A DNA stretch of 64,000 nt, taken from Oceanobacter sp. 1_MG-2023 (GTDB taxonomy: Bacteria > Pseudomonadota > Gammaproteobacteria > Pseudomonadales > Oceanobacteraceae). The notes under the pieces are model-generated. The model ran no database searches. It was not told where the DNA came from and worked only from the letters and a program-made list of their open reading frames with translations. This document shows positions 20,018 to 32,993 of this stretch, piece by piece. Each line of letters starts with the position of its first letter. Position 1 is the stretch's first letter. A program made the translations under genes and the position numbers. The stretch spans positions 1 through 64,000 of the forward strand of contig NZ_JAUYWA010000016.1 in assembly GCF_030689025.1 (NCBI RefSeq), written 5' to 3'.

Positions 20018-21907
20018 TTATTTCCTGACGCCTTTTTCTTTCAGGGTTGTTTCGATTTCGGCCAGGCATGCCGGATCATCGATTGTCGATGGCGCGGTGT
20101 AATCTTCATTGTTGGCAATATTCCGCAAAATCTTACGCAAGATTTTGCCGGAACGGGTTTTTGGCAAACGCTGTACAACAACCGCATGTTTGAAACTGGC
20201 GACCGCACCAATCTGGTCACGAACACGTTTCACCAGCTCACGCTGCAACTCACCTTCGTCAACGTCGATACCATCTTTAAGCAGGATCAGACCCAGCGGC
20301 TCTTCACCTTTCAAGTCACTGGTTTGGCCAATAACAGCACACTCCGCCACTGCTGAGTGCCCAGCCACGACCTCTTCCATTTCACCTGTCGACAAACGGT
20401 GTCCGGCAACGTTAATGATGTCGTCAGTACGGCCGAGTACAAACAGGTAGTTATCTTCATCCAGATAACCACCGTCACCGGTCACGTAATAGCCTTCAAA
20501 GGTACGCAGGTATCCAGCAACAAAGCGGTCATGATTACCCCAGATGGTTGGCAAACATCCCGGCGGCAATGGCAGTTTAAGCGCAATGCTGCCCTGCTCG
20601 TTACCAGCAACCGGATTGCCCCGTGAGTCCAGAATCTGCACATTGAAACCCGGTGATGGACGGGTCACAGAACCTGCTTTTACCTCAGCAGGCTCAAGCC
20701 CCATATGGTTACCAGCGATAGCCCAGGCTGTCTCGGTCTGCCACCAGTGATCCACAATCGGCCGCTTGATATGTTCCATCACCCAGTCATACGTCGGCGG
20801 GTCCAGCCGCTCACCGGCCATAAACACGGTTTGCAACTTGCTGAGGTCGTATTGCTGTGCCAACAGACAATCCGGGTCTTCCTTGCGGATGGCACGGAAC
20901 GCGGTTGGTGCTGCAAACAGCCCTTTGACACCATATTCTTCACATACCCGCCAGAACGCACCGGCATCCGGTGTCCGTACGGGTTTGCCTTCATAAAACA
21001 CGGTCGTACAACCAGCCAGCAACGGGGCATAAACCATATAGGAATGACCCACGACCCAACCAACATCCGATGCTGCCCAGAAGACATCACCGATCTGCAT
21101 GTCGTAAACGACTTCCATACTGTATTTCATGGCAACCGCGTGGCCACCATTATCCCGAACCACACCTTTCGGCTTACCTGTAGTACCCGAGGTATAGAGT
21201 ACGTACAGAGGATCCGTCGCCAATACCGGGGTGCAGTCAGCAGGCTCTGCCGCAGCGACACCGACTTCCCAATCAATATCGTATTGATCATTCAGTTCAC
21301 AACGGCATAAATCCCGTTGCAGGATAATGCAGCACGATGGCTTGTGTTCAGCAATATCGATGGCTGCATCAAGAATCGGTTTGTATTCAATGATTTTACT
21401 TACTTCAATACCACACGAGGCCGACACAACGACCTTCGGTGCGGCATCGTCAATCCGTACAGCCAGCTCATTGGCGGCAAAGCCACCAAATACGACAGAG
21501 TGAATAGCACCCAGACGCGCACAGGCCAACATGGCAATGGCGGCTTCTGGCACCATAGGCATATAAATAACAACCCGGTCGCCTTTTTCAACGCCTTGAG
21601 CTTTCAGCAAGCCAGCAAAGCGGGCCACTGCCGATGTGAGCTCTTTATAGGTATAAGAACGTTTGGTGTTCGTAACGGGAGAATCATAAATCAGGGCTAA
21701 CTGATCGCCGCGCCCTTTCAAAACATGATAATCAAGAGCCAGATACGCGGTATTCAGTTCACCATCGGCAAACCAGCGGTCTATGCCATTCTCATCCTTG
21801 CTTAAAATAACATCCGGTGCTTTGAACCATTGTATTTTACCGGCTTGTTCTGCCCAGAAACCTTCGGGATCATTGATGGACTGTGTATATTGTTGTTGAT
21901 ATGTCAT
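20018..21907 (-). CDS. prpE: Propionyl-CoA synthetase
   Basis: AMP-forming acyl-CoA synthetase that activates propionate (or acetate) with ATP and CoA. Motifs: the P-loop YTSGTTGKPKGVV, WWQTETAWAIAG, the hinge region LGRTDDIINVAGHRLS, and the acetylatable C-terminal lysine in PKTRSGKILRK. The N-terminal residues, PEGFW and LNTAYLALDYHV, and NDPEG are more like PrpE than Acs, whose 5' part differs. The ATG at 21907 gives 629 residues, the PrpE length; it is preceded by GGGGGAAG. The frame extends 51 codons upstream without a family match. No prpB, prpC or prpD lies beside it. Confidence 0.87.
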   Translation of the reverse strand: MTYQQQYTQSINDPEGFWAEQAGKIQWFKAPDVILSKDENGIDRWFADGELNTAYLALDYHVLKGRGDQLALIYDSPVTNTKRSYTYKELTSAVARFAGLLKAQGVEKGDRVVIYMPMVPEAAIAMLACARLGAIHSVVFGGFAANELAVRIDDAAPKVVVSASCGIEVSKIIEYKPILDAAIDIAEHKPSCCIILQRDLCRCELNDQYDIDWEVGVAAAEPADCTPVLATDPLYVLYTSGTTGKPKGVVRDNGGHAVAMKYSMEVVYDMQIGDVFWAASDVGWVVGHSYMVYAPLLAGCTTVFYEGKPVRTPDAGAFWRVCEEYGVKGLFAAPTAFRAIRKEDPDCLLAQQYDLSKLQTVFMAGERLDPPTYDWVMEHIKRPIVDHWWQTETAWAIAGNHMGLEPAEVKAGSVTRPSPGFNVQILDSRGNPVAGNEQGSIALKLPLPPGCLPTIWGNHDRFVAGYLRTFEGYYVTGDGGYLDEDNYLFVLGRTDDIINVAGHRLSTGEMEEVVAGHSAVAECAVIGQTSDLKGEEPLGLILLKDGIDVDEGELQRELVKRVRDQIGAVASFKHAVVVQRLPKTRSGKILRKILRNIANNEDYTAPSTIDDPACLAEIETTLKEKGVRK

Positions 21908-22088
21908 TAGTCTTCCCCCTTGACTGTCGGGGGATAGCATAAGCGATGGCTCATTCTTGCAGCTATTCGACCAAGGGGGATCACACCTTGGTCTATAACC
22001 AACTGTTGTCAGATTGGTGTATGCCATGTCGATTTCTTCTATAAAACGGCTTTCCATCAAGATGATCTGGCATCATTTGAGTATGGCA

Positions 22089-22130
22089 CAGCCATAAAAA
22101 AACCCGCCGAAGCGGGTTCTTTTATGGCTG
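22089..22130 (-). terminator. Terminator of the suc operon
   Basis: A GC stem (22101-22107 with 22112-22118, loop CGAA) is followed on minus by seven T residues. An outer repeat (22089-22098 with 22121-22130) extends the symmetry, so it may work in both directions. It is 25 bases after the sucD stop. Confidence 0.9.
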
Positions 22131-22154
22131 TTCAAACAACAGGCTTATGCTTGT

Positions 22155-23027
22155 TTACCAGCCGGTTTTTTCTTTCAGAGCCATACCGATGTCAGCCAGG
22201 CTGCGTACGGTAGTCACACCAGCGTCTTGCAGTGCGGCAAATTTTTCATCTGCGGTACCCTTGCCACCAGAGATAATTGCACCAGCATGACCCATACGCT
22301 TGCCTGCAGGTGCCGTCACACCGGCGATATAGGAAACCACTGGCTTGGTAACATTGGCCTTGATGTAGGCAGCCGCTTCTTCTTCAGCAGTACCACCGAT
22401 CTCACCAATCATTACGATGGCTTCAGTCTGCGGATCGTTCTGGAACAATTCCAGTACGTCGATGAAGTTGGTACCCGGAATCGGATCTCCACCAATACCA
22501 ACACAGGTAGACTGACCAAAACCATAATCGGTTGTTTGCTTGACCGCTTCGTATGTCAGGGTACCGGAACGGGAAACAATACCGACTTTGCCTGGCAAGT
22601 GGATATGACCTGGCATAATACCAATTTTGCACTCTCCTGGAGTGATAACCCCAGGGCAGTTAGGTCCGATCAGGCGTACACCCAGCTCGTCACATTTAAC
22701 CTTGGCATCCAGCATATCCAGCGTCGGGATGCCTTCCGTGATACAAACGATCAGTTTGATACCAGCGTTAGCGGCTTCCAGGATTGAATCTTTACAGAAA
22801 GGTGCTGGTACGTAGATAACAGACGCTTCTGCACCAGTAGATTCAACGGCTTCAGCCACAGTGTTAAACACTGGCAGGCCAAGATGAGTCTGGCCACCCT
22901 TGCCCGGGGTTACACCACCGACCATTTGGGTGCCGTATTCAATCGCCTGTTCAGAGTGGAAGGTACCTTGGGCACCAGTAAAACCCTGACAAATAACTTT
23001 TGTATCTTTATTGATTAAAACGCTCAT
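22155..23027 (-). CDS. sucD: Succinyl-CoA synthetase alpha subunit
   Basis: With SucC makes succinate and ATP (or GTP) from succinyl-CoA in the TCA cycle. The 290 residues have the CoA-binding Rossmann start ([17 protein letters not shown]) and the phosphorylated histidine in [21 protein letters not shown] lies just before the ATG. It begins 9 bases after sucC and ends the operon at the hairpin beyond. Confidence 0.98.
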   Translation of the reverse strand: MSVLINKDTKVICQGFTGAQGTFHSEQAIEYGTQMVGGVTPGKGGQTHLGLPVFNTVAEAVESTGAEASVIYVPAPFCKDSILEAANAGIKLIVCITEGIPTLDMLDAKVKCDELGVRLIGPNCPGVITPGECKIGIMPGHIHLPGKVGIVSRSGTLTYEAVKQTTDYGFGQSTCVGIGGDPIPGTNFIDVLELFQNDPQTEAIVMIGEIGGTAEEEAAAYIKANVTKPVVSYIAGVTAPAGKRMGHAGAIISGGKGTADEKFAALQDAGVTTVRSLADIGMALKEKTGW

Positions 23028-23036
23028 GATTACCCC

Positions 23037-24203
23037 TTATTTGCCAGCTGCTGCGGCAACAACTTTCTGTGCTGCGCCAGTCAGATCGGTGTCAGCTATG
23101 ATGTTCAGGCCACTTTCAGACAGAACCTTGGTGCCTTGTGCTGCATTGTTGCCTTGCAGGCGAACAACAACAGGTACCTTGACGCCAACTTCCTTGACCG
23201 CACCGATAACGCCTTCTGCAATCATGTCGCAACGGACAATACCGCCGAAGATGTTGATGAATACTGCTTTGACAGAATCATCAGAGAGGATGATCTTGAA
23301 CGCTTCAACAACGCGTTCTTTGGTAGCACCGCCACCTACGTCCAGGAAGTTGGCAGGGTTGCCGCCATGCAACTTGACGATATCCATGGTGCCCATGGCC
23401 AGACCTGCACCATTCACCATACAACCGATATCACCATCCAGAGCAACATAGTTCAGCTCCCATTTGGCAGCATGTGCTTCGCGCTCATCTTCCTGGGAAG
23501 GATCATGCATTTCTTGCAGATCCTTATGACGATATACCGCGTTACTATCGATGTTCAGTTTCGCATCCAGACAGTGCAAATCGCCATCAGAAGTGATAAC
23601 CAGCGGGTTCACTTCCAGCAATGCCAGATCCTTGTCAGCAAACAATTTGGCCAGACCAATAAAGATTTTGGTGAACTGTTTGATCTGATCGCCTTTCAGG
23701 CCCAGCTTGAATGCCAGCTCGCGACCCTGGTAAGGCTGTGCGCCAACCAATGGATCAATCGTTGCCTTAAGGATTTTTTCTGGAGTTTCTTCTGCAACCT
23801 TCTCGATTTCCACACCACCTTCGGTCGATGCCATGAAAACAATACGTCGGGTTGAACGGTCAACAACCGCTCCTAAATACAGCTCTTGTGCTATGTCAGT
23901 ACAGGTCTCAACCAGAATACAACTGACGGGTTGGCCATTTTCATCCGTTTGGTAAGTTACCAGATTCTTGCCCAGCCATTGATCGGCAAAGGCAGTAATT
24001 TCATCCTTGGAGGTCACCAGCTTGACACCACCGGCTTTACCGCGCCCACCTGCATGTACCTGGGCTTTGACAACCCAACGGTCACCGCCGATTTCATCAG
24101 CTGCTGCTGCTGCTTCTGCTGCTGTTTTGGCTGCCACACCTTTTGAGACTGGCAAACCGTACTGAGCAAAAAGCTGTTTACCCTGATATTCGTGAAGGTT
24201 CAT
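23037..24203 (-). CDS. sucC: Succinyl-CoA synthetase beta subunit
   Basis: ATP-grasp subunit of succinyl-CoA synthetase. It starts [19 protein letters not shown], the family start, so the ATG at 24203 is used although the frame opens 18 codons earlier. Other marks are [17 protein letters not shown] and [16 protein letters not shown]. The 388 residues equal the E. coli length. lpd lies upstream, with a hairpin between, so sucCD may be expressed both with and apart from the rest. Confidence 0.98.
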   Translation of the reverse strand: MNLHEYQGKQLFAQYGLPVSKGVAAKTAAEAAAAADEIGGDRWVVKAQVHAGGRGKAGGVKLVTSKDEITAFADQWLGKNLVTYQTDENGQPVSCILVETCTDIAQELYLGAVVDRSTRRIVFMASTEGGVEIEKVAEETPEKILKATIDPLVGAQPYQGRELAFKLGLKGDQIKQFTKIFIGLAKLFADKDLALLEVNPLVITSDGDLHCLDAKLNIDSNAVYRHKDLQEMHDPSQEDEREAHAAKWELNYVALDGDIGCMVNGAGLAMGTMDIVKLHGGNPANFLDVGGGATKERVVEAFKIILSDDSVKAVFINIFGGIVRCDMIAEGVIGAVKEVGVKVPVVVRLQGNNAAQGTKVLSESGLNIIADTDLTGAAQKVVAAAAGK

Positions 24204-24292
24204 CGCTTTTGTCCTATTTATTTTTAATTTGTCGGATGCCGAACAACTTGTGTGCAAAGCACAGAGTGCGAAGTGTTCAGCTAGATAAACAA

Positions 24293-24313
24293 AGGCCCGG
24301 ACTAACCGGGCCT
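24293..24313 (-). terminator. Hairpin after lpd
   Basis: An 8-bp GC stem (24293-24300 with 24306-24313, loop ACTAA) is followed on minus by a short T-rich run (TTGTTTATC). It lies 16 bases after the lpd stop. It could terminate or reduce transcription before sucCD. Confidence 0.65.
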
Positions 24314-24329
24314 GGGCCTTACCTCGGTC

Positions 24330-25784
<1,455 letters not shown>

Positions 25785-25796
25785 TTAAATTGTCGA

Positions 25797-27002
25797 TTAT
25801 ACGTCCAGCAACATACGTGCAGGATCTTCCAGCAAGTTCTTGATGGTCACCAGGAACTGAACTGCTTCCTTGCCATCAATCATGCGGTGGTCATAAGACA
25901 GCGCCAGATACATCATTGGCAGGATTTCAACCTGGCCATTAACAGCCATCGGACGATCCTGAATCTTGTGCATACCCATAATAGCGGTTTGCGGTGGGTT
26001 CAGAATTGGCGTAGACATCAGGGAACCGAATACACCACCGTTGGTGATGGTGAACGTACCACCCTGCATGTCTTCGATACCCAGTTTGCCGTCACGGCCA
26101 CGCTTGGCGAAGTCACCGATGGTACCTTCGATTTCTGCCAGGCCCATGCTGTCTGTATCGCGCAACACAGGAACAACCAGACCGCGCTCTGTGGATACGG
26201 CAACACCGATATCCTGATAGCCATGGTAAACCATGTCATTGCCGTCAAGCGATGCGTTAACCGCAGGGAAGCGTTTCAAAGCTTCAGTTGCCGCCTTGAC
26301 GAAGAAAGACATGAAGCCCAGTTTTTGGCCATGTACTTTCTCGAACTGGTCTTTGTACATCTTGCGCAGTTCCATCACTGGCTTCATGTTGACTTCGTTG
26401 TACGTAGTCAGCATCGCAGCGCTTTGCTGTGCTTCAACCAGACGCTTGGCGATAGTGGCACGCAGACGGGTCATTGGAACGCGTTTTTCGATACGCTCAC
26501 CAGCAATCGGGGCAGCCACTGGAGCAGCAGCCGGAGCTGGCGCTGGAGCAGCCGGTTTGGCTGGTGCCGATTTCAGGTGATTAACAACATCTTCCTTGGT
26601 AATACGACCGTCTTTGCCGGTAGCCTTGATGTCTGCGCCTGCAACACCGTTTTCTTCTGCAATCTTGCGGGCGGCCGGGCTCATGATCAGATCACCGGCG
26701 TCTGCTACTGCAGGGGCAGCCTCAGCAGGTGCGGCTTCTGCGGCAGGTGCCGGAGCTGCAACGTCGCCAGCAACAAAAATAGCCAGCACTTCATCACTCA
26801 GTACAACATCATCTTCGTTTTTGAAGACTTCTTTCAATGTACCGTTCGCAGGAGCGACTACTTCCAGAACGACTTTGTCGGTTTCGATATCAACCAGCAA
26901 TTCATCACGCTCAACTGGTTCACCAGGCTGTTTGTGCCAGGTTGCTACCGTGCCATCAGCAACTGATTCCGGAAAAGTCGGGGCCTTGATTTCGATGCTC
27001 AT
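25797..27002 (-). CDS. sucB: Dihydrolipoyl succinyltransferase (E2)
   Basis: Core of the 2-oxoglutarate dehydrogenase complex. Domains: one lipoyl domain (about 1-77) with the lipoylated lysine in [10 protein letters not shown], an Ala/Pro linker, the peripheral subunit-binding domain (about 108-145, [14 protein letters not shown]), a second Ala/Pro linker, and the catalytic domain with the active histidine in [15 protein letters not shown] near the end. The 401 residues match the family (E. coli 405). AAGGAA precedes the ATG by 7 bases. It is 26 bases after sucA. Confidence 0.98.
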   Translation of the reverse strand: MSIEIKAPTFPESVADGTVATWHKQPGEPVERDELLVDIETDKVVLEVVAPANGTLKEVFKNEDDVVLSDEVLAIFVAGDVAAPAPAAEAAPAEAAPAVADAGDLIMSPAARKIAEENGVAGADIKATGKDGRITKEDVVNHLKSAPAKPAAPAPAPAAAPVAAPIAGERIEKRVPMTRLRATIAKRLVEAQQSAAMLTTYNEVNMKPVMELRKMYKDQFEKVHGQKLGFMSFFVKAATEALKRFPAVNASLDGNDMVYHGYQDIGVAVSTERGLVVPVLRDTDSMGLAEIEGTIGDFAKRGRDGKLGIEDMQGGTFTITNGGVFGSLMSTPILNPPQTAIMGMHKIQDRPMAVNGQVEILPMMYLALSYDHRMIDGKEAVQFLVTIKNLLEDPARMLLDV

Positions 27003-27028
27003 TATTGTTTCCTTAAGAATTCCGTCGG

Positions 27029-29866
27029 TTAGCCCTGCAGATCCAGAGCTTCACTAATGTATTGTTCAAGCTGCGCAAGGTGCAGCGCCATATAGCCAGC
27101 AGCTGGTGAAGCAGATGCAGCACGTCCGGCGTAGTTCAGTGTCATTCCCGGCTTAAGGCTGTTAATGGCACGTAGCATGTAATGCTGGCTGTTGTACCAG
27201 GCACCCATGTTTTTAGGTTCTTCTTGTACCCAGAAGATTTCTTCCATATTCGGATACAAAGACAGAATGGCCTTCAGATCGTCATGTGGGAACGGATACA
27301 GCTGCTCGATACGAACAATGGCAATATCCTTGATCTCTTCCGCGCGACGACGTTCCAGCAGGTCGTAATACACCTTGCCTGAACACAACAACACACGGCG
27401 TACTGACTGCGGATCCAGCTCATCAATCTCATCGATAACCGTCTGGAAGTGACCATCGGCCAGCTCTTCCAGCGTGCTGGTTGCCAGTTTGTGGCGCAGC
27501 AGGCTTTTCGGAGACATAACCACCAGAGGTTTACGCACCGGACGAATCACCTGACGACGCAGCATGTGATAAACCTGTGCTGGCGTAGAAGGAATACAAA
27601 TCTGGACGTTATGCTCTGCGCACAATTGCAAATAACGTTCCAGGCGCGCAGATGAGTGTTCAGGTCCCTGACCTTCATAGCCATGTGGCAGCAGCATGGT
27701 CAAGCCGCACAAACGGCCCCATTTATGCTCACCACTGGAAATAAACTGGTCAAAGACTACCTGGGCACCATTGGCAAAATCACCAAACTGGGCTTCCCAG
27801 ACCACCAGTCCACCCGGTGTTGTCGTGGAATAACCATATTCAAAGGCCAATACGGCTTCTTCAGACAGCAAGGAGTCGTACAGATCAAAGGATGGTTGAT
27901 CGTCACTGACATGACATAAAGGGATATAACGGCTGGCGTCTTTCTGATTGTGCAGAACGGCGTGACGGTGTGAGAAAGTTCCCCGGCCAACGTCCTGTCC
28001 GGTAATCCGTACTGGATAACCTTCTTTCAGCAAGGTTGCGTACGCCATGGTTTCAGCGTAGCCCCAGTTGATCGGCGATGCACCGACTCCCATGCGGCCA
28101 CGGTCTTCCAGAATCTTGCCAACCTGACGCTGAACGGCAAAACCTTCCGGTATTTCCAGCAACTTGGCGGACAGCTCTTGCAGGGCTGCCAGATCAAAGG
28201 TGGTATCAGCAGTGGCTGTCCACTCATGACCCAGATACGGTGTCCAGTCGACGAACAATTCCTTGTTAGGCTCTTTGACCAGGCTTTTTACTACGTGGCG
28301 GCCTTCATCCAGAGCACGGCGATATTCTTCTTCCAGCTCTTTTGCGTCTTCAGTAGTAATAACGCCATCAGCAATCAATTTCGCCGCATACAATTCGCGG
28401 GTTGTTTTCTGCTTCTTGATTTGTGCGTACATGATTGGCTGGGTACCGGATGGCTCATCCGCTTCGTTATGGCCACGACGGCGATAACAAACCATATCAA
28501 TCACAACGTCTTTCTTGAATTCACGACGATAATCAGCGGCCAGCTGTGCAGCAAACAGTACAGCTTCCGGATCATCACCATTCACGTGCAGAATCGGTGC
28601 TTCGATAACCTTGGCAACGTCGGTACAATATTCAGTAGAACGAACATCTTCACGTTTGGAAGTAGTAAAGCCTACCTGGTTATTGATTACGATATGAATC
28701 GTACCACCGGTTTTGTAAGCCCGGGTCTGGGACAGCTGGAAGGTTTCCATCACCACACCCTGACCTGCAAATGCAGCATCACCATGCATGGAAATAGGAA
28801 CCACCAGTTCACCGGCTTTATCACCACGACGATCCTGACGGGCACGAACAGAACCCTCAACAACCGGCGATACGATTTCCAGGTGAGACGGGTTAAACGC
28901 CAGCGCCAGGTGTACTTCACCGCCAGAGGTCATCACATTGGATGAGAAGCCCTGGTGGTATTTTACGTCACCATGTGACTGGTATTCAGACTTGCCTTCG
29001 AACTCATCAAACAGATCGGACGCTTTTTTACCCAAGGTGTTGATCAGGGTATTCAGACGACCACGGTGCGCCATACCAATAACAATTTCTTTGGCACCGT
29101 ATGAGCCGAAACGCTGAATCAGTTCATCCATCAGAGGAATCAGTGACTCACCACCTTCAAGACCAAAACGCTTGACGCCCGGGTAACGGGAACCCAGGTA
29201 TTTTTCCAGGCCTTCAGCTGCAACCAGACGCTCCAGCAAATGCAGTTTGACTTCATCACTGTATTTGGGGTGGGCACGTGCACTTTCCAGTCGTTGCTGG
29301 AACCAGCGTTGCTCTGCGGTGTTAACAATGTGCATGAACTCGGAGCCTACGGTACCGCAGTAGGTTGCTTCGAGCACATCGATAATTTCTTTCAGCGTTG
29401 CTTCTTCCTGGCCCATAAACAGGGTACCAGTCTGGAATTTGGTATCCAGATCCGCTTTCGACAAGCCATGGAAATGCAGATCCAGGTCGGGAACATTTTG
29501 TCGTTCCATCAAACCCAGTGGATCCAGAGAGGCGTGCTGGTGACCACGGCCACGATAGGCATTGATCAGTTGCAGTACCTGAACCTGTTTACGCTCATAT
29601 TCAGTACTGACACTGCCTTGGGAAACCGGACGGTTACGATGCTGATTTTTTGAAATGAGCAGAAACTGTTCACGGATCGCTTTGTGGGGAGTGTCGACGG
29701 TAACGCTTTCGTCGGCCCTTGGAAGTTGATCAAAATAATTACGCCACTCTTCAGGTACCTCACCAGGATCCTTAAGATAGGCTTCATAGAGCTCTTCTAT
29801 GTAAGCAACGTTACCACCCGCTAACTGGGAGGTGCTCCATAGCTGCTCCATTGTTTGCTCGTGCAT
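27029..29866 (-). CDS. sucA: 2-oxoglutarate dehydrogenase E1
   Basis: Thiamine-diphosphate enzyme that decarboxylates 2-oxoglutarate and passes succinyl to SucB. At 945 residues it is the usual length (E. coli 933). The N-terminal E2-binding part begins [49 protein letters not shown] and NNQVGFTTS form the cofactor and active-site region. The 5' region, 279 bases after sdhB, contains a 10-bp hairpin. Confidence 0.98.
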   Translation of the reverse strand: MHEQTMEQLWSTSQLAGGNVAYIEELYEAYLKDPGEVPEEWRNYFDQLPRADESVTVDTPHKAIREQFLLISKNQHRNRPVSQGSVSTEYERKQVQVLQLINAYRGRGHQHASLDPLGLMERQNVPDLDLHFHGLSKADLDTKFQTGTLFMGQEEATLKEIIDVLEATYCGTVGSEFMHIVNTAEQRWFQQRLESARAHPKYSDEVKLHLLERLVAAEGLEKYLGSRYPGVKRFGLEGGESLIPLMDELIQRFGSYGAKEIVIGMAHRGRLNTLINTLGKKASDLFDEFEGKSEYQSHGDVKYHQGFSSNVMTSGGEVHLALAFNPSHLEIVSPVVEGSVRARQDRRGDKAGELVVPISMHGDAAFAGQGVVMETFQLSQTRAYKTGGTIHIVINNQVGFTTSKREDVRSTEYCTDVAKVIEAPILHVNGDDPEAVLFAAQLAADYRREFKKDVVIDMVCYRRRGHNEADEPSGTQPIMYAQIKKQKTTRELYAAKLIADGVITTEDAKELEEEYRRALDEGRHVVKSLVKEPNKELFVDWTPYLGHEWTATADTTFDLAALQELSAKLLEIPEGFAVQRQVGKILEDRGRMGVGASPINWGYAETMAYATLLKEGYPVRITGQDVGRGTFSHRHAVLHNQKDASRYIPLCHVSDDQPSFDLYDSLLSEEAVLAFEYGYSTTTPGGLVVWEAQFGDFANGAQVVFDQFISSGEHKWGRLCGLTMLLPHGYEGQGPEHSSARLERYLQLCAEHNVQICIPSTPAQVYHMLRRQVIRPVRKPLVVMSPKSLLRHKLATSTLEELADGHFQTVIDEIDELDPQSVRRVLLCSGKVYYDLLERRRAEEIKDIAIVRIEQLYPFPHDDLKAILSLYPNMEEIFWVQEEPKNMGAWYNSQHYMLRAINSLKPGMTLNYAGRAASASPAAGYMALHLAQLEQYISEALDLQG

Positions 29867-30028
29867 GTACGATCACCCTGTTCCTGTAAACATTGAGGAG
29901 ATCACCCACAGAGTATTTTGCACCGACTCTAGCACTGCCAGACGAGTTAGAGGGCCGACTGATAGGTCGCAAGGCCTCTGAGGTGAATCAGGAATACCCT
30001 GATCCCTCAATTGCATTATTAAATTCGT

Positions 30029-30055
30029 AAAATCACGCTTTGTGGGCGTGATTTT
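30029..30055 (-). terminator. Hairpin between sdhB and sucA
   Basis: A perfect 10-bp stem (30029-30038 with 30046-30055) with a 7-base loop. The sequence after it on minus (ACGAATTTAATAATG) is T-poor, so it is more likely an attenuator, RNA processing or stability element than a full terminator. Confidence 0.45.
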
Positions 30056-30145
30056 AAAAAATTTTTCACGAAAACAGACTGTGTGTCCAGCCCACTTACG
30101 TCTAACCAGCACCCCGTATCATACGGGATGCAGGCCAGTTGCCGA

Positions 30146-30856
30146 TTAAACCTGTTGGTTCAACAGCATGTTGCGGATATGACCAATTGCGCGGGTCGGG
30201 TTAAGACCTTTTGGACATACATTGACACAATTCATAATACCCCGACAACGGAACACACTGAATGGATCAGACAGATCACTCAGACGCTCTGCTGTTGCGG
30301 TATCACGGCTATCCGCCAAGAAGCGGTATGCCTGCAACAGACCGGACGGGCCAACAAATTTATCCGGATTCCACCAGAACGACGGACAAGCCGTTGAGCA
30401 GCAGGCACACAGAATACATTCGTACAGACCATCCAGCTTCTCGCGCTCTTCCGGCGTCTGCAAACGTTCGATCGCAGGCGCAGGTCGATTATTCAGCAAG
30501 AACGGCTTGATGCGCTCATACTGGGTGTAGAACATGGCCATATCAATCACCAGGTCACGAATGACCGGCATACCGGGCAGCGGGCGCAATACCAGCTTGT
30601 CCATCTTGCCGTTGGTCGCTTCGGAAAGCGGAGTGATACAGGCCAACGCGTTCTTGCCGTTAATGTTCATGCCGTCAGAGCCACAGACACCTTCACGACA
30701 AGAGCGGCGATAAGCCAGGCTTGAATCCTGTTCTTTCACCAGAGCCAAGACATCCAGAACCATGACATCTTTGCCGCCAGGAACGGTGATATCGTAATCC
30801 TGCATGTAAGGCGCAGAATCCTTTTCTGGGTTGTAGCGATATATACTTACCAGCAT
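30146..30856 (-). CDS. sdhB: Succinate dehydrogenase iron-sulfur subunit
   Basis: Carries electrons from SdhA to the membrane quinone. The N-terminal [2Fe-2S] domain has CREGVCGSDGMNING, and the C-terminal ferredoxin-like domain has CILCACCSTACPSFW and CRGIMNCVNVCPKGLNP for the [4Fe-4S] and [3Fe-4S] clusters. The 236 residues match E. coli (238). GGGAGG lies 6 bases before the ATG. It follows sdhA by 13 bases. Confidence 0.98.
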   Translation of the reverse strand: MLVSIYRYNPEKDSAPYMQDYDITVPGGKDVMVLDVLALVKEQDSSLAYRRSCREGVCGSDGMNINGKNALACITPLSEATNGKMDKLVLRPLPGMPVIRDLVIDMAMFYTQYERIKPFLLNNRPAPAIERLQTPEEREKLDGLYECILCACCSTACPSFWWNPDKFVGPSGLLQAYRFLADSRDTATAERLSDLSDPFSVFRCRGIMNCVNVCPKGLNPTRAIGHIRNMLLNQQV

Positions 30857-30869
30857 TGCATACCTCCCA

Positions 30870-32642
30870 TTAATAGGTACGGATTTTCGGTGGGAACGCT
30901 TCCATGGTCTTGGGAGCGAAGTTCACTGCGCGCTTGCCAATCGTCTTGGTTTGCGGGAAGTACAAGGAGTGGCACAACCAGTTTTCGTCATCACGTTCAG
31001 TGAAGTCGTTACGGGCGTGTGCACCGCGGGATTCCTTACGCTCAATAGCCGCAACCGCAGTTGCATAGGCTGTTTCGAACAGGTTATCCAGCTCCAGGGC
31101 TTCAATACGTGCCGTATTGAAAGCACCACTCTTGTCGGCCAGCACAGTGTTCTTGACGCGAACACCCAGCTCATCCAACATTGCCAGACCTTTCTCCATG
31201 CTTGGGCCTTCGCGGAATACACCGAAGTACAATTGCATGGTTTTTTGCAGGTCTGCGCGCACGTCAGCCACACTCTCACCTTTGGTGGAGTTGTTCAGAC
31301 GATTCAAACGCGCCATTGCCGCTTCAACATCGGCTTCCGATGCATCAACTGATTCAAATCCATCGCGGAAGCTTTGTTCAACCTGCAAACCAACAGCACG
31401 GCCAAACACCACCAGATCCAGCAGTGAGTTACCACCCAGACGGTTGGCACCGTGAACCGAAACACAGGCGATTTCACCCGCGGCATACAGACCTTCAATA
31501 ACAACGTCATTGCCGTTTTCGTCAACGGTCAAGGCCTGGCCACCAATATTGGTCGGTACACCACCCATCATATAGTGACAGGTTGGAACCACCGGGATTG
31601 GCTCTTTCACAGGGTCAGCGTGGGCGAAGGTGCGAGACAGTTCCAGAATCCCTGGCAGCTTGGCATTCAGGGTTTCTTCACCCAGATGATCCAGCTTCAG
31701 GAATACGTGATCGCCATCTTCACCACAGCCACGGCCACCCAGGATTTCCAGTACCATGGAACGGGCAACAACGTCACGACCAGCAAGGTCCTTGGCGTTT
31801 GGAGCATAACGCTCCATGAAACGTTCACCGTCCTTGTTGATCAGGTAACCACCTTCACCACGACAGCCTTCAGTAACCAGTACACCCGCTCCGGCAATAC
31901 CGGTTGGGTGGAACTGCCACATTTCCATATCCTGCATTGGCACACCAGCACGGATCGCCATACCAACACCGTCACCGGTATTGATCAGGGCATTGGTTGT
32001 GGACTGATAGATACGTCCTGCACCACCGGTTGCCAGTACTGTCGCCTTGGCTTTGATATAGAGCGTTTCGCCCGTTTCAATTTCAATGGCGATCACACCA
32101 GCGACCTGACCCTTGGAATTTTTCACCAGATCAACGGCATACCATTCATTCAGGAAGGTAGTGCCGCCTTTCAGGTTGCCTTGATACAAGGCATGCAACA
32201 GGGCATGACCGGTACGGTCAGCTGCAGCACAGGTACGGGCAGCCTGACCACCCTTACCAAAGTCCTTGGACTGTCCACCAAATGGACGCTGATAGATTCG
32301 ACCTTCTGATGTACGAGAGAAAGGCAAACCCATGTGCTCCAGTTCGAACACAGCCTGAGGACCGACTGAGCACATGTACTCGATAGCATCCTGGTCACCG
32401 ATATAATCGGAGCCCTTGACGGTATCGTACATATGCCAGCGCCAGTCATCATTGGGATCATCGGAAGCAATGGCACAAGTAATACCACCCTGTGCTGACA
32501 CAGTGTGGGAACGGGTTGGAAAAACCTTGGTCACACACGCGGTTTTGATACCCGCTTCGGTCAGCTGCAGAGCGGCACGCATGCCAGCACCACCACCACC
32601 GATCACGATGGCATCAAACGAAATGGTTCTGATTGATGACAT
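30870..32642 (-). CDS. sdhA: Succinate dehydrogenase flavoprotein
   Basis: FAD-bound catalytic subunit oxidising succinate to fumarate. The FAD motif is [15 protein letters not shown], the covalent flavin histidine sits in [10 protein letters not shown], and the active-site segment is in [14 protein letters not shown] and [17 protein letters not shown]. The 590 residues match E. coli (588). sdhD ends 3 bases upstream. Confidence 0.98.
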   Translation of the reverse strand: MSSIRTISFDAIVIGGGGAGMRAALQLTEAGIKTACVTKVFPTRSHTVSAQGGITCAIASDDPNDDWRWHMYDTVKGSDYIGDQDAIEYMCSVGPQAVFELEHMGLPFSRTSEGRIYQRPFGGQSKDFGKGGQAARTCAAADRTGHALLHALYQGNLKGGTTFLNEWYAVDLVKNSKGQVAGVIAIEIETGETLYIKAKATVLATGGAGRIYQSTTNALINTGDGVGMAIRAGVPMQDMEMWQFHPTGIAGAGVLVTEGCRGEGGYLINKDGERFMERYAPNAKDLAGRDVVARSMVLEILGGRGCGEDGDHVFLKLDHLGEETLNAKLPGILELSRTFAHADPVKEPIPVVPTCHYMMGGVPTNIGGQALTVDENGNDVVIEGLYAAGEIACVSVHGANRLGGNSLLDLVVFGRAVGLQVEQSFRDGFESVDASEADVEAAMARLNRLNNSTKGESVADVRADLQKTMQLYFGVFREGPSMEKGLAMLDELGVRVKNTVLADKSGAFNTARIEALELDNLFETAYATAVAAIERKESRGAHARNDFTERDDENWLCHSLYFPQTKTIGKRAVNFAPKTMEAFPPKIRTY

Positions 32643-32645
32643 AAC

Positions 32646-32993
32646 TCACACGCTCCAGAGGATATCGATACCCCAAACGAGGTAAACAAACAAAAAGCCG
32701 ACACACACCAGCTGGAACAAGAAACGTACACCAGTATTTTTAAGGTAGTCGGTTGAAATGGTCCACATACCAACCCAGGCATGTGCACAAATAGATATCA
32801 GGGCGGCCATACTGAATACTTTCATCCAGGTCTGAGCAAACAATCCCTGCCACTGAGCGAACTGCAAATCTGGTGAAGCCACCAGAAAGCCCACAAGAAA
32901 CAGTGTATAGAGGGCCAGCACAACAGCACTAGTTCGCTGTACTACCCAGTCATAAAGGCCACTACGGCCAAGATTTGTAACACTTGCTACCAT
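32646..32993 (-). CDS. sdhD: Succinate dehydrogenase membrane anchor SdhD
   Basis: A 115-residue membrane protein with three hydrophobic segments that helps bind haem b and quinone. The segment ICAHAWVGMWTISTDYL includes the conserved histidine and the DY pair. The ATG at 32993 has AGGAG 7 bases upstream; an in-frame TTG two codons earlier is less likely. It overlaps the end of sdhC by 7 bases. Confidence 0.94.
   Translation of the reverse strand: MVASVTNLGRSGLYDWVVQRTSAVVLALYTLFLVGFLVASPDLQFAQWQGLFAQTWMKVFSMAALISICAHAWVGMWTISTDYLKNTGVRFLFQLVCVGFLFVYLVWGIDILWSV

Noticed and set aside
22089-22130. Large inverted repeat as a mobile-element end
   Set aside because: The core is a terminator with a T-run next to sucD and no transposase or target duplication is visible.
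25887-26966. 359-codon plus-strand frame opposite sucB
   Set aside because: Antisense shadow of the Ala/Pro linker and conserved domains of SucB.
31452-32309. Long plus-strand frame opposite sdhA
   Set aside because: It lies wholly within sdhA, which has strong family motifs, and has no ribosome site or family likeness.
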